Below are positions 33,071 to 41,756 of a DNA stretch of 64,000 nucleotides, piece after piece. The stretch is from an uncultured Bacteroidales bacterium (GTDB lineage Bacteria > Bacteroidota > Bacteroidia > Bacteroidales > UBA932). Within the stretch, counting starts at the first letter, position 1. Each line of letters starts with the position of its first letter. Both the position numbers and the translations under genes were made by a program. The notes beneath the pieces are model-generated. The model was not told the origin of the DNA and did not search any database. It saw only the letters and a program-made list of their open reading frames with translations. Location: NCBI GenBank assembly GCA_944326355.1, contig CALVDO010000005.1:62001-126000 (forward strand). Reading direction: 5' to 3'.

Positions 33071-34188
33071 TGATCGGAATGAATGCCGATGAATTGGGAA
33101 AAGTCGCCCGGGAGACGGGGCTTCCGAAATTCGCGGCAGGCCAGATGGCCAGATGGCTTTATGTGAAAAAGGCAGGCGACATAGAGATGATGACCGACAT
33201 ATCGAAGGAGGGCCGGCAGAGGCTTGCCGAGAGATATGAGGTCGGGGTGACCGGATATTCGGATCTCCAGATCTCTTCCGACGGCACGAAGAAATATCTT
33301 TTCCCCGTGCTCGGAGAACACCGTTCCCCGTCGGGGGACAGGCTTGAGAGAGGCGCGGTGGAGGCTGTGATGATTCCGGACGGGGACAGGTCCACCCTCT
33401 GCGTATCCTCCCAGTCTGGCTGCCGGATGGGCTGCCGTTTCTGCATGACCGGGCGTCAGGGTTTTCACGGCCATCTTTCTGCGGCCGACATCATCTCGCA
33501 GTTTCTCGCTGTGGACGAGTCGGATTCCCTGACTAACGCCGTATTCATGGGAATGGGCGAGCCTCTCGACAATTACGGAGAGGTCATGCGGGCCATTGAG
33601 ATCCTGACTGCTCCGTGGGGTTTCGCCTGGAGCCCGAAACGGATCACCCTCTCCACTGTCGGCGTGCTTCCGGCTCTCAGACGGTTTCTGGACGAGAGCA
33701 GGTGTCATCTGGCCGTGAGCCTGCATTCTCCGTTCAGCGATGAGCGCCTTTCGGTGATGCCTGTGGAGAAGGCCTATCCTATACGCGACGTGGTGGATCT
33801 GATACGGGAATATGACTTTACGGGACAGAGACGGGTGAGCTTCGAGTACACCATGTTTTCGGGATTCAATGACAGCCGCCGTCATGCCGACGCACTCATC
33901 CGTCTGCTTTCCGGTCTGGAGTGTCGCGTCAACCTTATACGCTTCCACAGCATTCCCGATTTCCCTTATGCCGCTTCTCCGGATCTTATCATCGAAAACT
34001 TCCGTGACCGTCTCAACAGAGCGGGCATCACGGCCACCATCCGTGCGTCGCGCGGAGAGGATATTCTTGCCGCGTGCGGAATGCTGGCCGGCCGTCACGG
34101 CACGGGAAAGAATGCCGGCTCCGGGGAAGAGTCCGCAGGGAAGTCCGTTGCGGGGAAGAGCGTCGCAGAAAAAGAGGACGAGTCATGA
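33058..34188 (+). CDS. rlmN: Dual-specificity rRNA/tRNA adenine-C2 methyltransferase RlmN
   Basis: A 376-residue radical SAM enzyme that methylates A2503 of 23S rRNA and A37 of some tRNAs. The [4Fe-4S] motif is C122-xxx-C126-xx-C129 (GCRMGCRFCMTG) and the methyl-carrier Cys lies in ILAACGML near the C-terminus. The start at 33058 (MKTRLIGMN) has GGAGGAG 5 bp upstream. After the core the protein has a non-family tail of about 30 residues with a repeated AGKSV unit. The patatin gene starts within the stop (ATGA), so the tail keeps the two genes coupled. Confidence 0.95.
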   Translation: MKTRLIGMNADELGKVARETGLPKFAAGQMARWLYVKKAGDIEMMTDISKEGRQRLAERYEVGVTGYSDLQISSDGTKKYLFPVLGEHRSPSGDRLERGAVEAVMIPDGDRSTLCVSSQSGCRMGCRFCMTGRQGFHGHLSAADIISQFLAVDESDSLTNAVFMGMGEPLDNYGEVMRAIEILTAPWGFAWSPKRITLSTVGVLPALRRFLDESRCHLAVSLHSPFSDERLSVMPVEKAYPIRDVVDLIREYDFTGQRRVSFEYTMFSGFNDSRRHADALIRLLSGLECRVNLIRFHSIPDFPYAASPDLIIENFRDRLNRAGITATIRASRGEDILAACGMLAGRHGTGKNAGSGEESAGKSVAGKSVAEKEDES

Positions 34189-36653
34189 GTGCGCGGCGTC
34201 TTCTCCTGCCTCTTCTTTTTCTGCTGCTTGTGCCGGCGCTGTTTCAGCCGGCCCGTGCTGCCGCATCCATGTCTGCTGCCGGAGCCGATGCTCATGATGC
34301 TCCCGACTCCCGTCTGGCCCCGGAAAGTGCGCTGATCACGGCCGCAGACTCCATTGCGATGGATGACATAAGGGCGAGGATGGCCGAGATCCGCAGACGG
34401 AGACCTACAGTCGCTCTCGTGCTGAGCGGAGGCGGGGCCAAGGGAGCGGCGCACATAGGCGTGATAAGGTATCTTGAGGCCGTCGGCATCCCTGTGGACA
34501 TGGTGCTCGGAACGAGTATGGGCGGCCTTGTCGGAGGACTCTATGCGCTCGGCTACGACGTTGAGGAGCTCGACTCGCTGGTCCGCGGCATGGACTGGAG
34601 CTATGCGCTCAGCGACAGAGTCCCGCGCGAGTACATTTCATATTCAGAGACCAAGTACAAGGAGAAATATCTCCTCTCATTCCCTTTTTATTATCGGCGC
34701 AAGGACTTCATTGAGAGAAAGACCGGCGAGATGAAATATGCCGACACGAAGCGTTACGACGACTTCATAAGTCTGGGCGCAGACTCGCAGAAGGGCGCTT
34801 CGGAACTCGTCAAGGAGAATCTTCTCGGAAGCCTGCCGTCCGGCTACATCTACGGCCAGAACGTCAGCAACATATTCAGCAGCCTGTCAGTAGGGTATCA
34901 GGACTCTCTCTGCTTCAATGATCTGCCCATTCCTTTCGCCTGCATAGCCACTGATCTCGTCTCCGGCACGGCGAAGATATGGCACAACGGCCGTATCAAT
35001 GTCGCCCTCAGGTCCACCATGTCGATTCCGGGGGTGTTCGCTCCCGTCAAGACAGGAGGAATGGTGCTCGTGGACGGCGGCATGAGGGACAACTACCCGA
35101 CAGGTCTGGCCCGCGAGATGGGTGCGGATATAGTGATCGGCGTCGACCTCTCCAGCGGAGGAAAGCAGTATGACGAGATCAACAACATCGGAGACATAAT
35201 CAGCGCCGGCATAGACATGCTCGGCAGGGCAATGTACGAGAAGAACGCCACGCTGCCGGACGTGAGCATCCGTCCCGACATGGAGGATTACAATATGATG
35301 AGCTTCGACGCCGAGAGCATATCGAGAATAATTCAGAAGGGGTATGAGGCCGCCTATCGCAATGAGGCCGCCCTGATGAAGATAAAGGCGAAGGTCGGTG
35401 AAGACGGCCCCGCCCTGAATGCGCCTGCGGCGGTGGACATAGGAGTCACGCCTGTCCCTGTCCGCAGTGTGGACATCCGGGGAGTGAGCGGCAGGGAGAA
35501 GGCCATCCTGATGAAGAAGATCAGCATCATGCCTGGCGATTCCGTAAGCAGGGAAGACGTGGAGAATACCGTGGCGGAGATATTCGGTACACAGGCCTTC
35601 GATTATGTGACTTACGAGATGAAGGGCGCTCAGGCTCCGTATGACCTCGTCATCACTTGTCAGCCCGGGCCTGTCCATCAGTTCGGAGTCGGAGTCAGGC
35701 TTGATACGGAGGAGATAGTGTCAGTCCTGGTCAACATCGGACTCAACGCCCACAGGCTGCAGGGCTCGCGCTTCGACTTCACGGGAAAGATAAGCGCAAA
35801 CCCGTATTTCCGCTTTCACTATTCCTATGACGCTCCGAAGTCGCCGACTCTCAATGCCACGGCTTCGGTCAAGTGGACGGACATGAATCTTCTGGACTTC
35901 GGCTACGGACGCTTCAACATGAGCTACCTGAACGTAAGGGAGGAATTCTATCTGTCCAATCTGAAGTGGTCTCTCTTCGGCATTGAGGCCGGGATAAGAA
36001 ACGACTATTACAACGTGAGGTCGCTTCTCTCTTCCGAGCCGATTCCCGGAGACTATGACCTTAGACAGCTGAGCAATGACTACCTGTCCCTGTTTCTCGA
36101 TGCGAGGGCGGACACTTTCGACGACGGTTATTTTCCGAAAAGTGGATTTACTGCCGGAGTGAAATATGAATGGGTATTTGCCGGATTTCCAAACGACTTC
36201 AACAATTTCCACATTGTCCAGGCCGACGGCCGCTTCGTCGTTCCTGTGGGCAGGGTGTTCTCGTTCATCCCGTCGTTCAACCTGCGCTTCATGTTCGGGG
36301 AAGATGTGCCGGTATCCTATATGAACATGATGGGAGGCAGTCTCGCCGGACGGTATATGGACCAGCAGATGCCGTTCATGGGCATCAACAATGTCACCAC
36401 GATGCGTAACATGCTCACGGTGTTCAGGACAGACTTCCGATTCAACGTGGCCAAGAACCATTATGTAACAGGCGTCTTCAACTACGCCAGGGACTGTGAC
36501 ACGTTCAGGGACTATGTCGTCGGACCGGGTGTCTTCGGAGCCGGAATCGAGTATTCCTATGATTCCATCCTCGGCCCGCTGTCGGCAGACATCCACTGGT
36601 CGAGCCTCACTAAGCGGGTGGGTTTTCACATAAGTCTCGGATACCGCTTCTGA
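34185..36653 (+). CDS. Patatin-like phospholipase with C-terminal BamA-type barrel
   Basis: An 822-residue protein with a signal peptide (hydrophobic residues 5-20). The patatin domain has the oxyanion loop SGGGAKG (81-87), nucleophile Ser111 in GTSMGG and Asp297 in VDGG. A POTRA-like segment follows at about 425-485 (VRSVDIRGVSGREKAILMKKI), then an Omp85-type beta-barrel to the terminal aromatic Phe (HISLGYRF). This is the PlpD-like architecture of lipases inserted in, or secreted through, the outer membrane. The ATG at 34185 overlaps the rlmN stop; upstream Met codons lie inside rlmN. Confidence 0.92.
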   Translation: MSARRLLLPLLFLLLVPALFQPARAAASMSAAGADAHDAPDSRLAPESALITAADSIAMDDIRARMAEIRRRRPTVALVLSGGGAKGAAHIGVIRYLEAVGIPVDMVLGTSMGGLVGGLYALGYDVEELDSLVRGMDWSYALSDRVPREYISYSETKYKEKYLLSFPFYYRRKDFIERKTGEMKYADTKRYDDFISLGADSQKGASELVKENLLGSLPSGYIYGQNVSNIFSSLSVGYQDSLCFNDLPIPFACIATDLVSGTAKIWHNGRINVALRSTMSIPGVFAPVKTGGMVLVDGGMRDNYPTGLAREMGADIVIGVDLSSGGKQYDEINNIGDIISAGIDMLGRAMYEKNATLPDVSIRPDMEDYNMMSFDAESISRIIQKGYEAAYRNEAALMKIKAKVGEDGPALNAPAAVDIGVTPVPVRSVDIRGVSGREKAILMKKISIMPGDSVSREDVENTVAEIFGTQAFDYVTYEMKGAQAPYDLVITCQPGPVHQFGVGVRLDTEEIVSVLVNIGLNAHRLQGSRFDFTGKISANPYFRFHYSYDAPKSPTLNATASVKWTDMNLLDFGYGRFNMSYLNVREEFYLSNLKWSLFGIEAGIRNDYYNVRSLLSSEPIPGDYDLRQLSNDYLSLFLDARADTFDDGYFPKSGFTAGVKYEWVFAGFPNDFNNFHIVQADGRFVVPVGRVFSFIPSFNLRFMFGEDVPVSYMNMMGGSLAGRYMDQQMPFMGINNVTTMRNMLTVFRTDFRFNVAKNHYVTGVFNYARDCDTFRDYVVGPGVFGAGIEYSYDSILGPLSADIHWSSLTKRVGFHISLGYRF

Positions 36654-36685
36654 CTTCCGGCAGAAGACAGAAAAGAAAGAATCCT

Positions 36686-37363
36686 ATGGATGAAAGACAT
36701 ACAGATAAAGCAAAGTCTTCCGGGAGGGGAACGGAGGGTCGGCTCCGCAGTTCCGGCGACTGCACCTCGGACAGAATTTCCGTTCAGGTTCTGGACAGGA
36801 TGCGCCGTCTGTGCGCCAGGCGCGAATGCTGCACTTCAGAGATGTACCGCAAGGCGTTCGATGCGTTCAGCAAGGCTCATCTCAAGATCGGAGCAGTCGG
36901 CTCCGGCGGCCCTGACGTTTCGGAAGCCGCATCAGCCGCAGCTTCAGCAATCGTTGCCTCTCTGGTTTCAGACGGGTATGTGGACGATTCGCGGTATGCG
37001 GCCGCGTTCGCGCGTGACAAGTCCTCGCTCTCAGGCTGGGGACCTCGGAAAATACGCAATGCCTTGGCGGCAAAGGGGCTGTCGGAATACGTCATATCAG
37101 AGGCTCTTGCTGCGACAGACTCATCCGCATCGGCATCAAGGATGGAGAAGGTGCTTGAGGTGAAGTTCCGCAGCCTGCGCAGAACTGCCTCTCCGGCTTC
37201 TTCCGTAGGCGGTGCGGATGAGCACGGCTATGCCAGCTATGGTGATCCTGAGACTCTGCGCAGGAGAGACATCCGCCTCAGAATGCTCCGCTTCGCCATC
37301 GGACGCGGCTATGGGTACGAAGAAGCCGCTCCTGTCATAGAGCGGCTTCTGTCTGAACTCTGA
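36686..37363 (+). CDS. recX: Regulatory protein RecX
   Basis: A 225-residue alpha-helical protein of the RecX family, which modulates RecA filaments. Diagnostic stretches are the first helical repeat RMRRLCARRECCTSEMYRKA, then DGYVDDSRYAAAFARDKSSLSGWGPRKIRNAL and KGLSEYVISEAL. The N-terminal 30 residues are hydrophilic and unconserved, and the third repeat has an insertion around residues 160-185 (serine/glycine rich). It is 33 bp after the patatin gene and about 4 kb from recA on the opposite strand. Confidence 0.85.
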   Translation: MDERHTDKAKSSGRGTEGRLRSSGDCTSDRISVQVLDRMRRLCARRECCTSEMYRKAFDAFSKAHLKIGAVGSGGPDVSEAASAAASAIVASLVSDGYVDDSRYAAAFARDKSSLSGWGPRKIRNALAAKGLSEYVISEALAATDSSASASRMEKVLEVKFRSLRRTASPASSVGGADEHGYASYGDPETLRRRDIRLRMLRFAIGRGYGYEEAAPVIERLLSEL

Positions 37364-37404
37364 TTTGTCTGGGAATCGCAGGCATTTGCCCGCAGGCAGC
37401 TTCC

Positions 37405-37449
37405 GAGCCTCGGATTCCTGACGGGTCTGAGCCTCGGATTCCTGACGGG
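37405..37449. repeat. 24-bp-period duplication between recX and purC
   Basis: GAGCCTCGGATTCCTGACGGG occurs at 37405-37425 and 37429-37449. It fills most of the 91-bp convergent gap and ends 6 bp before the purC stop codon. Confidence 0.88.
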
Positions 37450-37454
37450 AAGTG

Positions 37455-38435
37455 TCAGTCGAGAGTGGCGAGACAGGATGTCACATTACGCTCAATCCTC
37501 TTCAGAATGGCCTCTCTGCCCGTCTCCGCACCGCAGGAAGCGCCGGCCTCAGGCAGCATTTCGAATTTCTCTCCGGTTATATTTTCGTAGAGCTCGACAT
37601 ATCTCTCTGTGATGCCTCGGACTATCTCAGGGGTCATCTCCGGCACCTTTTGTCCGGTCTGGCCCTGGAATCCGTTGGCCATCAGCCATTCTCTCACGAA
37701 CTCCTTTGAGAGCTGCTTCTGCTTCTCCCCTCTGGCGAGCCTCTCCTCGTAGCCGTCTGCATAGAAATAGCGGGAGGAGTCCGGAGTGTGAATCTCGTCC
37801 ATGAGATATATCTTTCCGTCCTTCTTCCCGAATTCATATTTAGTGTCCACGAGAATCAGTCCCTGCTTTGCGGCTATCTCCGTGCCGCGCTGATAGATGG
37901 CTCTCGTGTATGCCTCGATCTGCTCGTAGTCTTCCCTGCTGACGAGTCCGGAAGCGATGATCTTTTCTCTGGAGATGTCCTCGTCATGCCCTTCGGCCGC
38001 CTTTGATGTCGGAGTGATGACAGGTTCGGGGAATTTCTGGTTTTCTACCATTCCATCAGGCATCTCCACCCCGCAGATGCTGCGCCTTCCGGCCTTGTAT
38101 TCTCTCCAGGCGTGTCCGGACAGATAGCCCCTTATTACCATCTCCACCTTGAACGGCTCGCACTTGTGTCCGATGGTCACCATCGGATCTGGAACGGCTA
38201 TCTTCCAGTTGGGCACTATGTCAGCCGTCGCGTCCAGAAATTTTGATGCTATTCTGTTGAGAATCTGTCCTTTGTAAGGAATGCCCTCGGGAAGGATAAC
38301 ATCGAATGCTGAGATCCTGTCCGTAGCCACCATGACGAGATGTTTCCCGTTGACGTCATATACGTCACGCACTTTCCCTGTGTATTTGCCTACCTGTCCG
38401 GGAAAATGAAAATCGGTCTTGACAATAGCTTCCAT
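37455..38435 (-). CDS. purC: SAICAR synthetase
   Basis: A 326-residue enzyme that joins CAIR and aspartate in purine synthesis. The longer, eukaryote-like or Bacteroidetes form is recognisable by [90 protein letters not shown] and the DKQ-like [13 protein letters not shown] perfect -7 box is located 67 bp upstream. No other purine gene is adjacent except the distant PurF-like paralogue. Confidence 0.96.
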   Translation of the reverse strand: MEAIVKTDFHFPGQVGKYTGKVRDVYDVNGKHLVMVATDRISAFDVILPEGIPYKGQILNRIASKFLDATADIVPNWKIAVPDPMVTIGHKCEPFKVEMVIRGYLSGHAWREYKAGRRSICGVEMPDGMVENQKFPEPVITPTSKAAEGHDEDISREKIIASGLVSREDYEQIEAYTRAIYQRGTEIAAKQGLILVDTKYEFGKKDGKIYLMDEIHTPDSSRYFYADGYEERLARGEKQKQLSKEFVREWLMANGFQGQTGQKVPEMTPEIVRGITERYVELYENITGEKFEMLPEAGASCGAETGREAILKRIERNVTSCLATLD

Positions 38436-38501
38436 CGTGTATGTGTGTTTCTTTGTTGGCGTGTTTACGCCGTTTCACGGCGAAAAAAATGTTATGCGGC
38501 G

Positions 38502-38509
38502 CAAAAATA
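38502..38509 (-). promoter_or_regulatory. Bacteroidetes -7 box for purC
   Basis: TATTTTTG on the minus strand, perfect TAnnTTTG. Confidence 0.65.
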
Positions 38510-38525
38510 ATAAATTTGCCGTCAT

Positions 38526-39104
38526 TCAGAAATACCGGCATATTTCCAGACCCTCTCTCGTCGCCTCCGCGATTTTGGCCTCGATTTCCTCGGGAGAGCT
38601 GTAGTCCATGTTTTCGGCAGATACCACGGTCAGCTCCCCGAGTCCCCACAGGCGGCTCAGAGCCCTGATGTAAGGCGTCGCCTGCTCCAGCTCGTCTCCC
38701 GTCCTTATGTTCATGCCTCTTGTCGTGATGTACAGCACCTTTTCACATCGGCACAGTCCGTAGCATTCCCTGTCGTTGCTTCCGAACGTGATGTTGAAGA
38801 GCGACATGTTCTCGAAAAACACCTTCAGCTCGCTCGGAAAGCTCATGTCCCAGAAAGGTGCGGCGATGACGATCCTGTCTGCCGCTGCGAGTCTCCGTGA
38901 CATTTCCGCATATTCCTCAGGCACGATCCCGTTGTCCCTGTCTCTGAGTATCCTGCCGTCGACAGCCGGGAATCCGGCTCCGTCAAGCCTCACGGTCTCG
39001 ATCTCATATCTCTTGCCCAGCTCCTCCAGCAGCGGCCCGGCTATCCTTCTCGTGCGCGACTCTTCACGCATTGTCGCGTCAATGTAAAAAAGTCTTTCCA
39101 TCAT
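38526..39104 (-). CDS. FMN-dependent NADH-azoreductase-like flavoprotein
   Basis: A 192-residue flavodoxin-fold protein like AzoR. The first strand and FMN loop read MERLFYIDATMREESRTRRIA, the second cofactor stretch VIAAPFWDMSFPSELKVFFEN, and the third ITTRGM. AzoR-type enzymes reduce quinones and azo compounds as FMN-bound dimers. It is the last of three consecutive leftward genes (DUF368 protein, GNAT-like protein, flavoprotein) with gaps of only 6 and 15 bp, which suggests one transcript. The true substrate is unknown. Confidence 0.82.
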   Translation of the reverse strand: MMERLFYIDATMREESRTRRIAGPLLEELGKRYEIETVRLDGAGFPAVDGRILRDRDNGIVPEEYAEMSRRLAAADRIVIAAPFWDMSFPSELKVFFENMSLFNITFGSNDRECYGLCRCEKVLYITTRGMNIRTGDELEQATPYIRALSRLWGLGELTVVSAENMDYSSPEEIEAKIAEATREGLEICRYF

Positions 39105-39119
39105 TATTGTTATTGATAT

Positions 39120-40088
39120 TCATGTGCGTCTGCGGATCTCGAGCCTGTATCTTACGCTTCCGAAATTCTCGAAGTATAGCGCATCCTCCTCAGGTGCTTC
39201 TCCTGTCAGTCTCGACAGCGGCTCTCTTTTCCATTCAGGAGGCCTTATGCGGTATGTCACAGGACTTTTCATGCCTTCAGCATGGAACCCCAGCTTGCCG
39301 TATGCCTCTCCGTCCGACCATTCGAGATCGGCATAGCTCATCATGTCCCATCCGGCGAATCCGGGGATCAGAAGGTCTTTCCCTGCGGCCTCCCCCTTTG
39401 CCTCCTCTTCCTCCATGAAGTGCTTGAGCAGCTTGCCCATTCCTCCGCTTACCCGCATCTCCGGCAGAGAAGCGTATCTTATCCACTGATATGATCTCCA
39501 GATCATTCCGTTCCGTTCCATGAGCCTGCCTCCTGAAAATGTGGCGGCTGCGACCATCTTTCCCGCCGGGAATTCCTCCTGCCTGCCCTTCAGCGGTTTC
39601 TTCAGAAAGAGTCCGTAGGCGTATCTGCATACCGTCCCGCCGTAGCTGTGGTACATGTCCATGAATCTTCTTGCCGCATCCCTGTGGATTTTCTTCACCT
39701 CACAGTTCCGGGCAAATGCCTGAGTGAACACGCCCATGTGTGCCAGCAGTCTTTTCCTTATGCAGTCTCCCTCGCTTATCCAGCGGTCCTCCGCCAGTAT
39801 GATCGGCCTTTTCCTGAGCCCAATCCGTTTCGCCCACACGGCTTTCCTGCATCTGGAGGCCTCCTCCGGAGTGCGTGCGGCGATCTCCACAGGAATAATG
39901 TCCACCGTATCAGGCTCGACCGCCGTATCAGGCTCGTCCTCCGTCGTGCCGGTCTGTCGTCCGCCCGTCCGTTTAGCCCTCAGCAGGAGCAGACCGCTTC
40001 CGTCGCGGACAATCTCGCTGCATATTCCGCTTTCCGAGAGAAAGCCGGCAATCTCCCGGGCAAGTCTCTCTTCCGCATCCCCGGTCAT
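39120..40088 (-). CDS. Putative GNAT-fold protein related to phage Mom-like acyltransferases
   Basis: A 322-residue protein. The C-terminal half (about residues 130-310) has a pattern seen in phage-associated GNAT-like proteins: a YGLFLKK strand, AAATFSGG, then SYQWIRYASLPEMRVSGGMGKLLKHF, where RVSGGMGKLL is a candidate acyl-CoA loop, and later SYADLEWSDGEAYGKLGF. The first 100 residues resemble a restriction-endonuclease or nucleotide-handling lobe, with a variable acidic linker at 45-65. The gene is chromosomal, between DUF368 and azoreductase-like genes. The assignment is a pattern match and no acyl-acceptor is implied by context. Confidence 0.55.
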   Translation of the reverse strand: MTGDAEERLAREIAGFLSESGICSEIVRDGSGLLLLRAKRTGGRQTGTTEDEPDTAVEPDTVDIIPVEIAARTPEEASRCRKAVWAKRIGLRKRPIILAEDRWISEGDCIRKRLLAHMGVFTQAFARNCEVKKIHRDAARRFMDMYHSYGGTVCRYAYGLFLKKPLKGRQEEFPAGKMVAAATFSGGRLMERNGMIWRSYQWIRYASLPEMRVSGGMGKLLKHFMEEEEAKGEAAGKDLLIPGFAGWDMMSYADLEWSDGEAYGKLGFHAEGMKSPVTYRIRPPEWKREPLSRLTGEAPEEDALYFENFGSVRYRLEIRRRT

Positions 40089-40094
40089 TTCAGC

Positions 40095-41084
40095 TCACTG
40101 CTGCTTTGTCCTGCGCTTCGACACTTCCTTGCTCGCAATCTCGATTATTATCACGAGCAGGAAGCCCGCCAGAGCGAACGCGACAGCTCCTGCCGTGTGC
40201 ATGTCCACCATTCCGAAATACCTGTCGATCACCTCGGCCGGTATGCTTTCTCCATAAGCCGAGAGCTCGTTCCCGAACTGCGAAAGCACGACAGTCTTCC
40301 TGTCGCTCCACGGCCACACCTTCACGAGAGAGCCGATGATGAAGCCCGCCATCACAAGGAGAGTCTCGCGGTGGTAATGTTTAAGAAGCCAGTGAAGGAA
40401 TTTCGAGAACGCGATGATTCCGGCCGCCGCACCGATGACGAATACGATTACCGTCAGGAAGTCCATCAGATCTCCCTTGCCTGAGACAATGTCGGCAACC
40501 GTCCCCATCATGTGCTCGTATTTGCCGAGAATCAGGAGAATGAAGCTTCCGGATATTCCGGGAAGAATCATTGCGCAGATGGCTGTTGCACCGCAGATGA
40601 GGATGAACCACAGGCCGTCGGGAGTCTCTGTCGGTGAGAGCGTGCAGACGACCACGCCGAGGATGATGCCCGCGACGAGCATCACGAAGTCCTTGATTTT
40701 CCAAGCCTTGATGTCCTTGAGGATGAAGATGGACGATGCGACGATCAGTCCGAAGAAGAAGGCCCATGTCTGGATCGGCTGATTGTTCAGCAGATACTGC
40801 ATCAGCTTCGCCAGAGAGAGGATGCTGATGAGGATGCCGAGTATCAGCGACAGGAGGAAATTGCCGTTGATATGCTTCCAGAACTGCCTGAACTTGCCAG
40901 TGAACAGTAGTTTTATTGCCGTCATGTTGATGGCGTTGATCGAGCCGACGAGCTCTTCGTATATTCCCGTCATGAAGGCGATTGTACCGCCTGACACCCC
41001 CGGTATCACGTCAGCGGCACCCATGCAGATGCCTTTTACTGTCACCATCAGGTACTGGAGAAACCCTTTCAGTTTTTTTGCCAT
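40095..41084 (-). CDS. DUF368 family undecaprenyl-phosphate flippase-like membrane protein
   Basis: A 329-residue polytopic membrane protein. The family signature near the N-terminus is GICMGAADVIPGVSGGTIAFMTGIYEELV, repeated in degenerate form as GATAICAMILPGISGSFILLILGKYE, showing the internal two-fold symmetry. DUF368 (PopT) proteins have been reported to recycle undecaprenyl phosphate across the inner membrane for cell-wall synthesis. The Met at 41084 (MAKKLKGFLQ) is chosen over 41168, which adds 28 polar residues. It heads a three-gene leftward cluster. Confidence 0.92.
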   Translation of the reverse strand: MAKKLKGFLQYLMVTVKGICMGAADVIPGVSGGTIAFMTGIYEELVGSINAINMTAIKLLFTGKFRQFWKHINGNFLLSLILGILISILSLAKLMQYLLNNQPIQTWAFFFGLIVASSIFILKDIKAWKIKDFVMLVAGIILGVVVCTLSPTETPDGLWFILICGATAICAMILPGISGSFILLILGKYEHMMGTVADIVSGKGDLMDFLTVIVFVIGAAAGIIAFSKFLHWLLKHYHRETLLVMAGFIIGSLVKVWPWSDRKTVVLSQFGNELSAYGESIPAEVIDRYFGMVDMHTAGAVAFALAGFLLVIIIEIASKEVSKRRTKQQ

Positions 41085-41189
41085 TTCTGTTTCTGTTGTT
41101 TGAATTTGATCTTTTTCGCTTGATAATCTGTTGATGATCTGTTGAGGTATGTTGAATGTCAGTCGCACTTCAGTACACTGTCCGGCCTG

Positions 41190-41756
41190 TCACCGCATCT
41201 GCAGCAGAAGCTCCGAAATCTTGTCGAATACCTCCTTCTGTGCGGATTCCTCTGCGCTCTGACGTCCGTCCCGGCATCGTCCGGTCCATTCGGGGGTAAC
41301 CACGAGGTCAAACTGTTCGCCGCCGCATCCGCAGCTTCCTATCTTGAATCTCGCCTTGACAGCCTTCGTGAAGAATTCCGTCAGAAACCGCTCGTCGTCC
41401 GGGAGCGAGATCAGCAGGTCGCACTCCTCTTCGATCAGAGGCCGCAACTTCTTCATCTTCGGCAGGCCGAATATGCCTATGTCCTTGCGCATGAAGGTTT
41501 CCTTCTCGTCAGTGACCGGCCGTACCTCCTTGTTGAAGCGCCGGAAGTCCGAGTAGAGGATTCTGGTCTTTATCCCCCTCTCTCCGAAAAAGCGCATGAC
41601 CTCGTCCCGACATTCTTCAAACGCGGGGTCAGAGGCGTCGATGATGACGGTTGCCCTCCGTATCGATGATAGGGGAGTCACGCCTGTTGCCTCCGTCGAC
41701 GCCCATTTTCTGAGTCTGTGTCTCCTGACCGATCTGCCGATGAATCCCATTGTCAT
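41190..41756 (-). CDS. Bacteroidetes conserved hypothetical protein
   Basis: A 188-residue soluble protein with a basic N-terminus (RSVRRHRLRKW) followed by an alternating alpha/beta pattern: TVIIDASDP, KTRILYSDFRRF, KDIGIFGLPK, CDLLISLPDDERFLTEFFTKAVKARFKIGSCGCGGEQFDLVV. It resembles a Bacteroidetes family of unknown function (possibly DUF6913). The CGCGG cluster near residue 145 is notable. Its ATG overlaps the stop of the upstream PfkB kinase gene by 4 bp, so the two are co-translated. No function can be assigned. Confidence 0.7.
   Translation of the reverse strand: MTMGFIGRSVRRHRLRKWASTEATGVTPLSSIRRATVIIDASDPAFEECRDEVMRFFGERGIKTRILYSDFRRFNKEVRPVTDEKETFMRKDIGIFGLPKMKKLRPLIEEECDLLISLPDDERFLTEFFTKAVKARFKIGSCGCGGEQFDLVVTPEWTGRCRDGRQSAEESAQKEVFDKISELLLQMR

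Noticed and set aside
32995..34098. 367-codon open frame antisense to rlmN
   Set aside because: No family match; the radical SAM gene on the plus strand is unambiguous.
38511..38518. Plus-strand TAAATTTG near the purC promoter
   Set aside because: It faces the 3' end of a leftward gene with no rightward gene to drive; probably chance in A/T-rich DNA, although antisense transcription cannot be excluded.
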